64,000 nt of DNA from Pseudomonas sp. (GCF_002796985.1 NZ_PEKX01000009.1:390547-454546), one strand, 5' to 3'; shown: positions 26,951-35,587, counted from the first letter of the stretch. A program made the numbers and translations. The notes: generated by a model not told the origin, from the sequence alone.

Positions 26951-28864
26951 TCAAACGCGGAAGCGGCTGACCAGCACCTGCAGCTCGTTGCCCAGGCGCG
27001 CCAGCTCCACGCTGGAGGCGGCGGTTTCCTCGCTGGCGGCAGCGGTCTGTTCGGAGATGTCACGGACGTTCATGACGCTGCGGTTGATCTCCTCGGCCAC
27101 GGCGCTCTGCTGCTCGGAAGCGGCGGCGATCTGCTGGTTCATCGACTGGATGGTCGACACCGTGCGGGTAATGGCGCCCAGGCGCTCGCCGGCGCGGCGG
27201 GTCAGGTCGACGGTGCTGACGGTCAGGTCGCGGCTGGTTTCCATCATCTGCACGGCTTGCTGGGTGCCGCTTTGCAGGCCGGCGATCAGTTCCTCGATCT
27301 CCTCGGTGGAGGACTGCGTGCGCTGCGCCAGGCCGCGCACCTCGTCGGCGACCACGGCGAAACCGCGCCCGGCATCGCCCGCGCGGGCCGCTTCGATGGC
27401 GGCGTTGAGAGCCAGCAGGTTGGTCTGCTCGGCCACGGCCTTGATCACGTCCAGCACGCTGCCGATCTTCTCGCTTTCGCGCTTGAGCTTGAGCACCGAC
27501 TCGTTAGTGCGGCCGACTTCGCCAGCCAGGCGGTCCATCTGGCCGACGGCTTCATTCACCGCCCCTTCGCCTTCACGGGCTTCGCGGTCGGCGGCGGAGG
27601 CAGCCTCGGAGGCTTCCTCGGCGTTGCGCGCGACTTCCTGCACGGTGGCGGCCATCTCGTTCATGGCGGTGGCGACCTGGTCGGTCTCGGTCTTCTGGTT
27701 GTTCACCCCGGCGCTGGTCTGCTCGGTCACTGCGGACAGCTCTTCTGCGGCGCTGGCGATCTGCGTCACGCCATCATGGATGCGGCTGATCAGCTCGCGC
27801 AGGGACAAGTTCATGCGTTGCATGCTCTTTTGCAGCTGGCCCAGCTCGTCGTGGCGATTGGTCGGGATGTCGCGGCTGAGGTCGCCGTCGGCAATGCGCT
27901 CGGCATGGCCCAGCACGTCGCGCAGCGGATTGACGATCTGCCCGGTGATGATCCAGGCGGCAATGCTACCCAGTACCAGGGCGATCAGCGCGGCCAGGCC
28001 CAAGAGGGATTTGGCCTGGGCGACGCCAGCGTCGCGCTTGGCGGTCTGGGTGGTCGTCAGCTCGTTGCTCAGCTTCTCGATCTGCTGGCCAGCGTCGCGC
28101 ATACGGTCGCGGGCGGCCTGGCTGTCGTTGACTTCGTTGCGGTAGGCGGTCAGCGCGTTACGGTAGCTTTCCAGTGCGTCGAGGGTGCTGCGGAACTCGC
28201 CGTTGAGTTCGGCGGGCGAGCTGCTCATATCGCTCTGCACGGCCTGAATGACTTTCTGCATGGCCTCCAGAGCACCCTGTTCGAGGTTCTGCGCGTCGGT
28301 GCTGGTGTAGGCCATGACCTGCAGGCGTGCCTGCATCACCTGGCGACCCAGGTTGGCGAGGTCCTGCAGGTGTTGCAGGTTCTCCGGGCTGCCGCCGCTG
28401 ACCAGCTTCTTCTCGGCCTTCTCCAGGCCTTCGCTGACGGCGCCAGCGGAGCGGATCAGGGTCTGCTTGGCGGCATCGCGAAGTTCGAAGGACTTCAGCA
28501 ACTGGGCGTAAAGGCGGCGGTATTCCACGCTCAGCTCATGCTGCTGGTCGATGACGCGACGGTCCTCGGGCTCGGTGAAGCGCTCGTTCAACGAACGGTG
28601 GCGCGCGTCGAGCTTGTCCAGCGTATCGACCACCGCCTTGGCGTCTTCCGGTGCGCGGGTGGACTGGAATTTCAGGCGGGCGATGCGCAGGTCCTTGGCG
28701 ATCGCGATCAGCTCGGAAATCTCGCCGAGCTTGTCGCCACGGCTGATCACGTTGCCCAGGTTGATCCAGCCGGTGAGGGCGATCAACAGGGTGAGCAGCA
28801 GCACCAGGCCGAAGCCGGAGGCGAGTTTGAGTTTGACAGTCAGGTTGTTGAACCAGCGAAACAT
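26951..28864 (-). CDS. Methyl-accepting chemotaxis protein, McpK-like position
   Basis: This 637-residue receptor has TM1 at about 12-32 (LASGFGLVLLLTLLIALTG), a roughly 245-residue helical periplasmic domain, TM2 around 280-302 (LLGLAALIALVLGSIAAWIITG), HAMP (NPLRDVLGHAERIADGDLSRDI) and the conserved tip EAARAGDAGRGFAVVADEVR. It is next to the RsmE paralogue and tatC, as in PAO1 where the receptor PA5072 (McpK) uses an HBM domain to bind alpha-ketoglutarate. Orthology is therefore likely by position and length, but ligand residues were not checked. It has its own terminator. A 183-base gap separates it from the methyltransferase gene. Confidence 0.9.
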   Translation of the reverse strand: MFRWFNNLTVKLKLASGFGLVLLLTLLIALTGWINLGNVISRGDKLGEISELIAIAKDLRIARLKFQSTRAPEDAKAVVDTLDKLDARHRSLNERFTEPEDRRVIDQQHELSVEYRRLYAQLLKSFELRDAAKQTLIRSAGAVSEGLEKAEKKLVSGGSPENLQHLQDLANLGRQVMQARLQVMAYTSTDAQNLEQGALEAMQKVIQAVQSDMSSSPAELNGEFRSTLDALESYRNALTAYRNEVNDSQAARDRMRDAGQQIEKLSNELTTTQTAKRDAGVAQAKSLLGLAALIALVLGSIAAWIITGQIVNPLRDVLGHAERIADGDLSRDIPTNRHDELGQLQKSMQRMNLSLRELISRIHDGVTQIASAAEELSAVTEQTSAGVNNQKTETDQVATAMNEMAATVQEVARNAEEASEAASAADREAREGEGAVNEAVGQMDRLAGEVGRTNESVLKLKRESEKIGSVLDVIKAVAEQTNLLALNAAIEAARAGDAGRGFAVVADEVRGLAQRTQSSTEEIEELIAGLQSGTQQAVQMMETSRDLTVSTVDLTRRAGERLGAITRTVSTIQSMNQQIAAASEQQSAVAEEINRSVMNVRDISEQTAAASEETAASSVELARLGNELQVLVSRFRV

Positions 28865-29047
28865 GAGGGGCGCTCCAGCGATGAACAGGGCCGGTACGCA
28901 GGGCTGAGCAGGAAATGCGCAGAGTGGGGACGACCGGTAGTGCCGATATCGGCGTTTCTGCCCGGAACTAGAGTGGTGGCACTTTGTTTTTTTGACCGGT
29001 GGTTCACGCTGGAGGCCGCGTGGTTACTGGCCTGTAGTCGGTTTGAG

Positions 29048-29755
29048 TTAGAACAGTCGTGCCAGGAGAGCGGTCACGGCAGTCTCGACGCGCAGAATGC
29101 GTTCGCCCAGTTGCACGGGGTTCAGCCCGGCTTCCCGCAGCTTGTCGACCTCGTAGGGAATCCAGCCGCCTTCGGGGCCGATGGCCAGGGTCACCGGCTC
29201 GCTCAGCGCGCGCGGGCACTCGGGCCAGGGGCCGGGATGGCCGATCAGGCCGAGGCTGCCGGCGGCCAGCGCAGGCAGGCGGTCCTCGACGAAGGGCTTG
29301 AAGCGCTTCTCGATGATCACCTCGGGCAGCACGGTGTCGCGGGCCTGTTCCAGGCCAAGGACCAGTTGCTCGCGCACGGCCTCGGGGTCGAGGAAGGGGG
29401 TTTGCCAGAAGCTTTTCTCCACCCGGTAGCTGTTGAGCAGCACCAGGCGCGGCACGCCCATGGCAGCAACGGTCTGCAGCACGCGGCGGAGCATCTTCGG
29501 GCGGGGAAGGGCGAGCAGCAGGGTGAGCGGCAGCTTGGCCGGCGGGGGCTGCTCGAAGTTGACCTGCAACTCGGCTTCGTTGGCTTCCAGGCGCAGCAGG
29601 TGGCCTTCGCCCATCAGGCCGCCGAGGCGGCCGACACGCATCCGGTCGCCGCTTTCGGCGCGATGGACTTCCTGCATATGGATCAGGCGGCGGTCGCGCA
29701 GGATCACGCGGTCCGCCGCCACGAAGTCGGCGTCGTCGAGCAGCAGCAGGTTCAC
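29048..29755 (-). CDS. Second RsmE-family rRNA methyltransferase (paralogue)
   Basis: The 235-residue protein carries the RsmE-family hallmarks PRPKMLRRVLQTVAAMGVPRLVLL, AIGPEGGWIPYEVDKL and LGERILRVETAVTALL, so it has a SPOUT fold binding SAM. It is clearly different from the rsmE product at 12281-13000 (for example no MRLSRFF N-terminus). The start is GTG 29755, which overlaps the tatC stop as GTGA, indicating translational coupling to the tat operon. Two paralogues in one genome suggest that one has another RNA target; the sequence does not say which. Long upstream in-frame extension is antisense-like to nothing and inside tatC, and is rejected. Confidence 0.87.
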   Translation of the reverse strand: MNLLLLDDADFVAADRVILRDRRLIHMQEVHRAESGDRMRVGRLGGLMGEGHLLRLEANEAELQVNFEQPPPAKLPLTLLLALPRPKMLRRVLQTVAAMGVPRLVLLNSYRVEKSFWQTPFLDPEAVREQLVLGLEQARDTVLPEVIIEKRFKPFVEDRLPALAAGSLGLIGHPGPWPECPRALSEPVTLAIGPEGGWIPYEVDKLREAGLNPVQLGERILRVETAVTALLARLF

Positions 29756-30549
29756 GGGCGAGTGGCCGGAGGCTGGTCGCCCTTGGACTCTTCTTCGTCT
29801 TCTTCCGGGCCGCGCTTGCGGATCAGGTGGCTGAACAGCACGCCGGCCTCGAACAGCAACCACATTGGCACCGCCAGCAGGGTCTGCGACAGCGGGTCCG
29901 GCGGGGTGAGGATCATGCCGACGACAAAGCAGCCGATGATCACGTACGGGCGGATCTTCTTCAGGTAGGCCACGTTGACCACCCCGATCCATACCAGCAG
30001 CACGGTGGCCACGGGAATCTCGAAGGCGAGGCCGAAGGCGAACAACAGGGTAAGGAAGTCCAGGTAGCTGTTGATGTCGGTCATCGGTGTCACCCCTTCC
30101 GGGGCCGAGCCGAGGAAGAAGTGGAACATCAACGGGAACACCAGGAAGTAGGCGAAGGCCATGCCGGCGTAGAACAGCACGATGCTGGAGGCCAGCAGCG
30201 GCAGGGCGACGCGCTTCTCGTGCTTGTACAGCCCTGGCGCGATGAAGCCCCAGACCTGGCCGAGGATCACCGGCATGGCGAACAGCACGGCGACGATCAT
30301 GGTCAGCTTGAGCGGTGCGAGGAAGGCCGACGCCGGGTCGATGGCGATCATCGTCGCGCCTTCGGGCAGGAAGCGCCGCAGCGGCTCGGAAGCCAGCGAG
30401 TAGATCTTCTGCGAGAAGTACAGCAGGCCGATGAAGATCACGAAGATCGCGATCACGCAGCGCAGCAGGCGATTGCGCAGTTCGGTCAGGTGCGAGACCA
30501 GGGGCATTTCCTGGTCTTGTTCGGGCTGGTCGGGCTTTTCGGCGCTCAT
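29752..30549 (-). CDS. tatC: TatC, twin-arginine translocase core subunit
   Basis: TatC recognises twin-arginine signal peptides with TatB and recruits TatA to export folded proteins. The 265-residue protein has six hydrophobic segments and family motifs: MPLVSHLTELRNRLLRC with the conserved HLxELRxR, FIAPGLYKHEKR, the periplasmic-loop YLDFLTLLFAFGLAFEIPV and RPYVIIGCFVVGMILTPPDPLSQTLLAVPMWLLFEAG. A charged tail (KRGPEEDEEESKGD) follows. Its ATG overlaps the tatB stop (ATGA) and its stop overlaps the methyltransferase GTG. Confidence 0.96.
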   Translation of the reverse strand: MSAEKPDQPEQDQEMPLVSHLTELRNRLLRCVIAIFVIFIGLLYFSQKIYSLASEPLRRFLPEGATMIAIDPASAFLAPLKLTMIVAVLFAMPVILGQVWGFIAPGLYKHEKRVALPLLASSIVLFYAGMAFAYFLVFPLMFHFFLGSAPEGVTPMTDINSYLDFLTLLFAFGLAFEIPVATVLLVWIGVVNVAYLKKIRPYVIIGCFVVGMILTPPDPLSQTLLAVPMWLLFEAGVLFSHLIRKRGPEEDEEESKGDQPPATRP

Positions 30550-31049
30550 GGGGTACGCGGCGTCTCGGGCGATGCGGGCGGCTGGCTCGGCTCCTGCGTT
30601 TGCGGCGCAGCAGTGGGCTCGGCCGGTGCGGCGGGGGGCGCTTGCGGGGTGGCAGGCGCGAGGCCCGCTCCCGGCAGGCTGTTCAGGCGGCTATTGGGCG
30701 CGATGCTCGGCGCTGCAGCGGGCGCGGCGGGCGGGCTCTGGCCCTCCGACGGCGCCTGCGACAGCGGGCTGAGGCTTTCCTCGACCTGGGATTGCAGGTC
30801 GGTCAGCGGCGCCATCAGCTTCTTGGCGTCCTGCTCCATCTGCAGGATGTGCTCGTTGTGCAGCTGGCGGCGAATTTCATCCGCGCCCAGCTCACGCTCC
30901 ACTTCCATCTTGATGGCGTTGAAGCTGCGCTTGAGCCGGCCGATCCACAGGCCGGCGGTGCGCGCGGCACCCGGCAGGCGATCGGGGCCGAGCACCAGCA
31001 GGGCGACGAGCCCCACCAGCAGCAGTTCGCTGAAGCTGATACCGAACAT
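30546..31049 (-). CDS. tatB: TatB, twin-arginine translocase subunit
   Basis: TatB has the short N-terminal transmembrane helix MFGISFSELLLVGLVALLVLGPDRLP with the polar Glu8, followed by an amphipathic helix (GLWIGRLKRSFNAIKMEVEREL) and a Pro/Ala/Gln-rich disordered tail of about 70 residues. It forms the substrate receptor with TatC. It is 167 residues long and starts 3 bases downstream of tatA. The long Ala/Pro tail is typical of pseudomonads but may vary between strains. Confidence 0.94.
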   Translation of the reverse strand: MFGISFSELLLVGLVALLVLGPDRLPGAARTAGLWIGRLKRSFNAIKMEVERELGADEIRRQLHNEHILQMEQDAKKLMAPLTDLQSQVEESLSPLSQAPSEGQSPPAAPAAAPSIAPNSRLNSLPGAGLAPATPQAPPAAPAEPTAAPQTQEPSQPPASPETPRTP

Positions 31050-31052
31050 GAA

Positions 31053-31301
31053 TCAGTCCTTGCGCGCCGGCTCTTCGACCTTCTGCGCCTGGGCGTCGAT
31101 GGTGTGCGGCTGGTTCAGCGACGGGTTGCCGGTGGCGGCGTTCGGGTCCTTCTTCTCTTCTTCCTCGGTGTTCATCGCCTTCTTGAAGCCCTTGATGGCT
31201 TCGCCGACGTCCGAACCCAGGTTCTTCAGGCGCTTGGTGCCGAAGACCAGGACCACGACGATCAGGATGACGACCCAGTGTTTCCAGTCAAAGATGCCCA
31301 T
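31053..31301 (-). CDS. tatA: TatA, pore-forming twin-arginine translocase subunit
   Basis: TatA is a small 82-residue protein with one N-terminal helix (MGIFDWKHWVVILIVVVLVFG), the hinge FGTKRLKNLGSDVGEAIKGFKKAM and an acidic-basic tail rich in Glu and Lys (NTEEEEKKDPNAATG). It polymerises to form the transport path. It begins 25 bases downstream of hisE and its stop is 3 bases from the tatB start, giving a tatABC operon that is probably fed also by transcription of the upstream his and ubi genes. Confidence 0.95.
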   Translation of the reverse strand: MGIFDWKHWVVILIVVVLVFGTKRLKNLGSDVGEAIKGFKKAMNTEEEEKKDPNAATGNPSLNQPHTIDAQAQKVEEPARKD

Positions 31302-31326
31302 GTTGTTCTCCTTGAAGTAATAGCGT

Positions 31327-31665
31327 TCAGGCCGACGGCTGGCGTGCCGCCTTCTCGTCGTGCCCGGAAAGGCCGAAGCGGCGGTCCAGCTCGTCCAGTA
31401 CCGCCTGTGGGTGCTGGCCGAGGGAGGCGAGCATCACCAGGGAGTGGAACCAGAGGTCGGCCGTTTCGTAGATCAGGTCCGAGCAGTCGCCACTGATGGC
31501 GGCATCCTTGGCGGCGAGAATGGTTTCCACCGACTCCTCGCCCACCTTCTCCAGAATCTTGTTCAGGCCCTTGTGATACAGGCTGGCCACGTAGGAACTG
31601 TCCGCTGCGGCATTCTTGCGCGCTTCGAGGACTTCCGCCAGACGGGCGAGGGTATCAGTGCTCAT
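31327..31665 (-). CDS. hisE: HisE, phosphoribosyl-ATP pyrophosphatase
   Basis: HisE removes pyrophosphate from phosphoribosyl-ATP, the second step of histidine synthesis. The 112-residue all-alpha protein shows the MazG-like motif: SYVASLYHKGLNKILEKVGEESVETILAAKDA (metal-binding Glu residues) and DLIYETADLWFHSLVML. The start ATG 31665 lies inside the last codons of hisI, an 11-base overlap. Together with hisI it replaces the fused HisIE of enterobacteria. Confidence 0.95.
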   Translation of the reverse strand: MSTDTLARLAEVLEARKNAAADSSYVASLYHKGLNKILEKVGEESVETILAAKDAAISGDCSDLIYETADLWFHSLVMLASLGQHPQAVLDELDRRFGLSGHDEKAARQPSA

Positions 31666-32068
31666 GGGGTTTTCCTGTACCTACGTGGGAGTAAATGGCA
31701 TCCGGGTCCTTGAGGACCGGGTCGACGGTCTGCCAGGTACCGTTCTCGAACACGCGGTAGAAGCAGCTCTCGCGGCCGGTGTGGCAGGCGATGCCGCCCA
31801 GCTGTTCGACCATCAGGATCACCACGTCGGCGTCGCAGTCCAGGCGCAGTTCGTGCAGCTTCTGCACATGGCCGGACTCTTCGCCCTTGCGCCAGAGCTT
31901 GCCGCGCGAGCGCGACCAGTAGATGGCGCGGTGCTCGGCGGCGGTGAGGGTGAGGGCCTCACGGTTCATCCAGGCCATCATCAGCACGCGGCCGGTGCGA
32001 TGGTCCTGGGCGATCGCCGGTACCAGTCCATCGGCATTCCAGTTGATTTCGTCCAGCCAGTCTTTCAT
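31655..32068 (-). CDS. hisI: HisI, phosphoribosyl-AMP cyclohydrolase
   Basis: HisI opens the purine ring of phosphoribosyl-AMP in histidine synthesis. The 137-residue protein shows LVPAIAQDHRTGRVLMMAWMN, the AIYWSRSRGKLWRKGEESGH segment, and the metal ligands around DCDADVVILMVEQLGGIACHTGRESCF (Cys and His zinc-type ligands). It is the first gene of the his-tat run after an 84-base gap from ubiB; this gap contains no firm promoter that I can identify. Transcription may continue from the ubi genes. Confidence 0.95.
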   Translation of the reverse strand: MKDWLDEINWNADGLVPAIAQDHRTGRVLMMAWMNREALTLTAAEHRAIYWSRSRGKLWRKGEESGHVQKLHELRLDCDADVVILMVEQLGGIACHTGRESCFYRVFENGTWQTVDPVLKDPDAIYSHVGTGKPHEH

Positions 32069-32152
32069 CTCGGGTTCCGTACAGCGGGCCTATGCAGGGC
32101 CCGGAGCCACTTTTCTCTAGTGGTTAAGTGTGCCAGCCGGTGCGGCCACTGG

Positions 32153-33760
32153 CTATCGGCGCAGAATCAGATACAGACCACCGGCCAGCATCGCCCAGGC
32201 CGGCCAGGCCGCGAGACTGTGGGTCGCCAGCCCGGTTTCGGCGGCGCCGGCAACCAGCACTGCGCCAATCAGCCGCGCCGGCCAGGCGTTGGCCATGCCG
32301 ACCTGGACGCCGTTCAGGCGCGCTTCGGGCTGTGGTTCGCGGGACAGGCGCTCCAGCGTGTCGCGGGTCATCTGCGCCAGGTGGGGAATCTGTTCGATGT
32401 GTTGCTGGGCGTTGCGCAGCAGGGTGCCGGGGCTGACGCGCTCGCGCATCCAGCGCTCCAGGAACGGCTGCGCGGTGGTCCACAGGTCCAGCTCCGGGTA
32501 GAGCTGGCGGCCGAGGCCTTCGATGTTCAGCAGGGTCTTCTGCAGCAGCACCAGTTGCGGCTGCACTTCCATGTTGAAGCGCCGCGCGGTCTGGAACAGG
32601 CGCAGCAGCACCTGGCCGAAGGAGATGTCCTTGAGCGGCTTCTCGAAGATCGGCTCGCAGACGGTACGGATGGCCGCTTCGAAGTCGTTGACCTTGGTTT
32701 CCGCCGGCACCCAGCCCGAGTCGATGTGCAACTGGGCGACCTTGCGGTAGTCGCGCTTGAAGAAGGCGATCAGGTTGCGCGCCAGGTAGTCCTGGTCCTC
32801 GTCGGTGAGGCTGCCGACGATGCCGCAGTCCACCGCGATGTATTGCGGGCTCCACGGCGTGCGGGTGCTGACGAAGATGTTGCCGGGGTGCATGTCGGCG
32901 TGGAAGAAGCTGTCGCGGAATACCTGGGTGAAGAAGATCTCCACGCCGCGTTCGGCCAGCGCCTTGAAGTCGGTGCGCTGGTCGCGCAGGGTGTCCAGGT
33001 CGGTGACCGGGATGCCGTAGATGCGCTCCATCACCAGCACCTTGGGGCGGCACCAGTCCCAGTAGACCTGAGGCACGTAGAGCAGCGGCGAGCCTTCGAA
33101 GTTGCGCCGCAGTTGCGAGGAGTTGGCCGCTTCGCGCAGCAGGTCCAGCTCGTCGTAGATGGTCTTCTCGTAGTCGCTGACCACTTCGGCCGGGTGCAGG
33201 CGGCGGGCGTCGGCGGAGATGCGCTCGGCGGTGCGGGCGAGGATATGCAGCCAGGCGATGTCGGAACGGATCACCGGCTCCAGGTTCGGGCGGATGACCT
33301 TCACCACCACGTCCTCGCCAGTCTTCAACTGTGCGGTGTGCACCTGCGCTACCGAGGCGGAGGCCAGCGGCTCACGCTCGAAGCGGGCGAACACCTGCTC
33401 GATCTTTGCCCCCAGTTGCTGCTCGATGAGCGCCACGGCCTGTTCCGGCGGGAAGGGCGGTACCTTGTCCTGGAGGAAGGCCAGCTCCAGGGCGATGTCG
33501 TCGGGCAGCAGGTCACGGCGGGTAGAGAGAATCTGGCCGAACTTGATGAAGATCGGCCCGAGGTCTTCCAGCGCCAGCCGGATGCGCGCGCCACGGCTGA
33601 GTTCAAGCGGCTTGCGCGGCAGCCAGCGCCACGGCAGCAGGCCGCCCAGCAAACGCAGCCACCAGGGCAGGAAGGGCAGTTCGAGGACCATGTCGTCCAG
33701 GCGGTAGCGGATGGCTACGCGCTGGATGCGCAGCAGACGGCGGATGGCGAGCAGCTTCAT
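32153..33760 (-). CDS. ubiB: UbiB, ATPase/kinase-like protein of ubiquinone biosynthesis
   Basis: UbiB belongs to the ADCK/UbiB atypical kinase family and is needed for ubiquinone biosynthesis, probably helping to extract lipid intermediates from the membrane. The 535-residue sequence shows FGQILSTRRDLLP (KxGQ motif variant), ASVAQVHTAQLKTGEDVVVKV (Ala-rich nucleotide loop and lysine), VPQVYWDWCRPKVLVMERI, FFHADMHPGNIFV (catalytic loop) and AVDCGIVGSL (metal-binding Asp). Two C-terminal hydrophobic segments end the protein. Its ATG overlaps the ubiJ stop (ATGA). Confidence 0.95.
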   Translation of the reverse strand: MKLLAIRRLLRIQRVAIRYRLDDMVLELPFLPWWLRLLGGLLPWRWLPRKPLELSRGARIRLALEDLGPIFIKFGQILSTRRDLLPDDIALELAFLQDKVPPFPPEQAVALIEQQLGAKIEQVFARFEREPLASASVAQVHTAQLKTGEDVVVKVIRPNLEPVIRSDIAWLHILARTAERISADARRLHPAEVVSDYEKTIYDELDLLREAANSSQLRRNFEGSPLLYVPQVYWDWCRPKVLVMERIYGIPVTDLDTLRDQRTDFKALAERGVEIFFTQVFRDSFFHADMHPGNIFVSTRTPWSPQYIAVDCGIVGSLTDEDQDYLARNLIAFFKRDYRKVAQLHIDSGWVPAETKVNDFEAAIRTVCEPIFEKPLKDISFGQVLLRLFQTARRFNMEVQPQLVLLQKTLLNIEGLGRQLYPELDLWTTAQPFLERWMRERVSPGTLLRNAQQHIEQIPHLAQMTRDTLERLSREPQPEARLNGVQVGMANAWPARLIGAVLVAGAAETGLATHSLAAWPAWAMLAGGLYLILRR

Positions 33761-34380
33761 GCGTCGGGCTTGATCTTCTGGGTCAGGCGGGTGATCCGCG
33801 CGTCGAGGCGGTCGAGGGATATCTTCAACTGGTCCAGCTCGGCGAAGCGTGCTTCGGCTTCATGCTGGCCGACCAGGGTGCGGCTTTCCTCGGCGAGATA
33901 ATCGGCGAGGCTCAGGCGCAGGCTCTCCAGGCTGTCGCCGGCCCAGGCCATGCCGCCGCGCAGACGCGCGCCAAGCAGGCTCGCAGGCACCGGGCCGAGC
34001 CAGCGGGAGACTTCGTACTCCCAGTCCAGCTCCAGGCTCTGGAGGATGTCGGCCAGCTCCAGCAGCATCGCGCTGTCGCCGCCCATGGTCACTTCAGGGC
34101 TGTGCAGGACGCGGGTCTTGTCCTTGGCCAGCGCCAGTTGCAGCAGGCTGCCGGCCGGCGCGACGAGGGTGCAGTCGGCCGGCGCCTCGTGGTGCGCGGC
34201 CAGGTGCAGGCCGTCGGCGTCGGGCAGGATGAACAGCCTGAGCGCAGGCGCCTGGCAGTCCACTTCCAGCACCTTGCCGGCGAGCCGGCCAAGACGCCGC
34301 AGCGCCACGCCGTCGAGCCGCAGCACGCGGTTGACGGTGGCTTCGGCGCTGGCCAGGGCGGCCTGCAGGAGCAGGGTCAT
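33757..34380 (-). CDS. ubiJ: UbiJ, SCP2-domain ubiquinone biosynthesis accessory factor
   Basis: UbiJ carries an SCP2 lipid-binding fold and acts with UbiK as a scaffold for the soluble Ubi complex. The 207-residue protein has an N-terminal LQAALASAEATVNRVLRLDG helix, a central SCP2-like strand pattern (GKVLEVDCQAPALRLFILPDADGLHL) with the DCTLVAPAGSLLQLA segment, and a C-terminal coiled helix (AEARFAELDQLKISLDRLDARITRLTQKI). It overlaps ubiE and ubiB by 1 and 4 bases, giving a tight ubiEJB operon. Confidence 0.93.
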   Translation of the reverse strand: MTLLLQAALASAEATVNRVLRLDGVALRRLGRLAGKVLEVDCQAPALRLFILPDADGLHLAAHHEAPADCTLVAPAGSLLQLALAKDKTRVLHSPEVTMGGDSAMLLELADILQSLELDWEYEVSRWLGPVPASLLGARLRGGMAWAGDSLESLRLSLADYLAEESRTLVGQHEAEARFAELDQLKISLDRLDARITRLTQKIKPDA

Positions 34381-35162
34381 CAGGGCTTGATGCCGCGGTG
34401 CAGGGCGACCACGCCGCCGGTCATGTTGTGGTAGGTGACACGGTCGAAACCGGCCTCCACCATCATCGACTTCAGCGTTTCCTGGTCGGGGTGCATGCGG
34501 ATCGATTCGGCGAGGTAGCGGTAGCTCTCGGAATCGTTGGTCACCAGCTTGCCCATCAGCGGCAGCAGGGTGAAGGAGTAGGCGTCGTAGGCCTTGGACA
34601 GCAGGCTGCTGGTGGGCTTGGAGAACTCCAGCACCAGCAGGCGACCGCCGGGCTTGAGCACTCGCAGCATGGAGCGGATGGCTTCGTCCTTGTGGGTGAC
34701 GTTGCGCAGGCCGAAGGCGATGGTCACCGCGTCGAAGTAGTTGTCGGGGAACGGCAGCTTCTCGGCGTCGGCCTGGACGAAGTTGACGTTGCCGGCGACG
34801 CCGCTGTCGAGCAGCTTGTCGCGGCCGACCTTGAGCATCGAGGCGTTGATGTCGGCCAGCACCACTTCGCCGGTCGGGCCGACCAGGCGGGAGAACTGGC
34901 GGGTCAGGTCACCGGTGCCGCCGGCGATGTCCAGCACCCGGTTGCCGGCGCGCACGCCGGACAGCTCGATGGTGAAGCGCTTCCACAGACGGTGGACGCC
35001 GCCGGACATCAGGTCGTTCATCAGGTCGTACTTGGCGGCGACCGAGTGAAACACCTCGGCGACCTTCTCGGCCTTCTCGCTCTCGCGCACGGTCTTGTAG
35101 CCGAAGTGCGTGGTGGGATCGGCGCTGTCCTGGCCGGCTTGGGGCTTGCGCGGTTCGCTCAT
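34380..35162 (-). CDS. ubiE: UbiE, ubiquinone/menaquinone C-methyltransferase
   Basis: UbiE methylates the quinone ring at C2 using SAM. The 260-residue protein contains HFGYKTV, VFHSVAAKYDLMNDLMSGGVHRLWKR, the SAM motif VLDIAGGTGDLTRQFS, VLADINASMLKVGRDKL, QADAEKLPFPDNYFDAVTIAFGLRNV and the C-terminal YHNMTGGVVALHRGIKP, all family signatures. ATG 35162 (MSEPRKPQ) gives the usual length; an open frame upstream to 35399 has no family resemblance. It is the first gene of the ubiEJB operon and diverges from the PHA-related small gene. Confidence 0.96.
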   Translation of the reverse strand: MSEPRKPQAGQDSADPTTHFGYKTVRESEKAEKVAEVFHSVAAKYDLMNDLMSGGVHRLWKRFTIELSGVRAGNRVLDIAGGTGDLTRQFSRLVGPTGEVVLADINASMLKVGRDKLLDSGVAGNVNFVQADAEKLPFPDNYFDAVTIAFGLRNVTHKDEAIRSMLRVLKPGGRLLVLEFSKPTSSLLSKAYDAYSFTLLPLMGKLVTNDSESYRYLAESIRMHPDQETLKSMMVEAGFDRVTYHNMTGGVVALHRGIKP

Positions 35163-35303
35163 GGCATTTCTACCCTGGAAGTCAGTGGCGGGCATTCTAA
35201 CAGGAAGCACGGAAAACGCCGCCCCGGTCACGCCCCTGGCGGGGTGCGGCGATACGGCGCGGCGCGTATGATCGGCAAAGTCAGTCATTCGCGGAGTTCC
35301 AGC

Positions 35304-35579
35304 ATGTCCCGTATCCACGTCGAACGTTCCCACGCCCTCGGGCTTGAAGCTGCCCGCGCCAAGGCGGAAAAACTCGCCGACAAGCTCACCCGCGAACATG
35401 GCGTGAGCAGCGAATGGCAGGGCGATACCCTGCTGTTCAAGCGCAGCGGCGTGGACGGGCGCATCGAAGTGGGTGCGGACAAGGTTGCGGTGGACGTGAA
35501 GCTGGGCCTGATGCTCTCGGCCATGGGCGGCCTGCTCAAGGGCGAGATCGAACGCGCGCTGGACAAGGCCCTGGCCTGA
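35304..35579 (+). CDS. PHA granule region protein family (polyhydroxyalkanoic acid system)
   Basis: This 91-residue protein (MSRIHVERSHALGLEAARAK) belongs to the small family of polyhydroxyalkanoic acid system proteins found next to pha genes. The sequence has an N-terminal amphipathic helix, three strands (SEWQGDTLLFKRSGVDGRIEV, KVAVDVKLGLML) and a C-terminal helix (GLLKGEIERALDKALA). The function is unclear; the location upstream of phaI supports a link to storage granules. ATG 35304 follows GGAGTTCC. A cluster of three hairpins separates it from phaI. Confidence 0.75.
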   Translation: MSRIHVERSHALGLEAARAKAEKLADKLTREHGVSSEWQGDTLLFKRSGVDGRIEVGADKVAVDVKLGLMLSAMGGLLKGEIERALDKALA

Positions 35580-35587
35580 TTTCCTCC

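Noticed and set aside
26234..29968. Open frame of over 1200 codons on the plus strand across both chemoreceptors and the methyltransferase
   Set aside because: It crosses two well-defined minus-strand genes, their terminator and a REPIN; no domain is recognisable.
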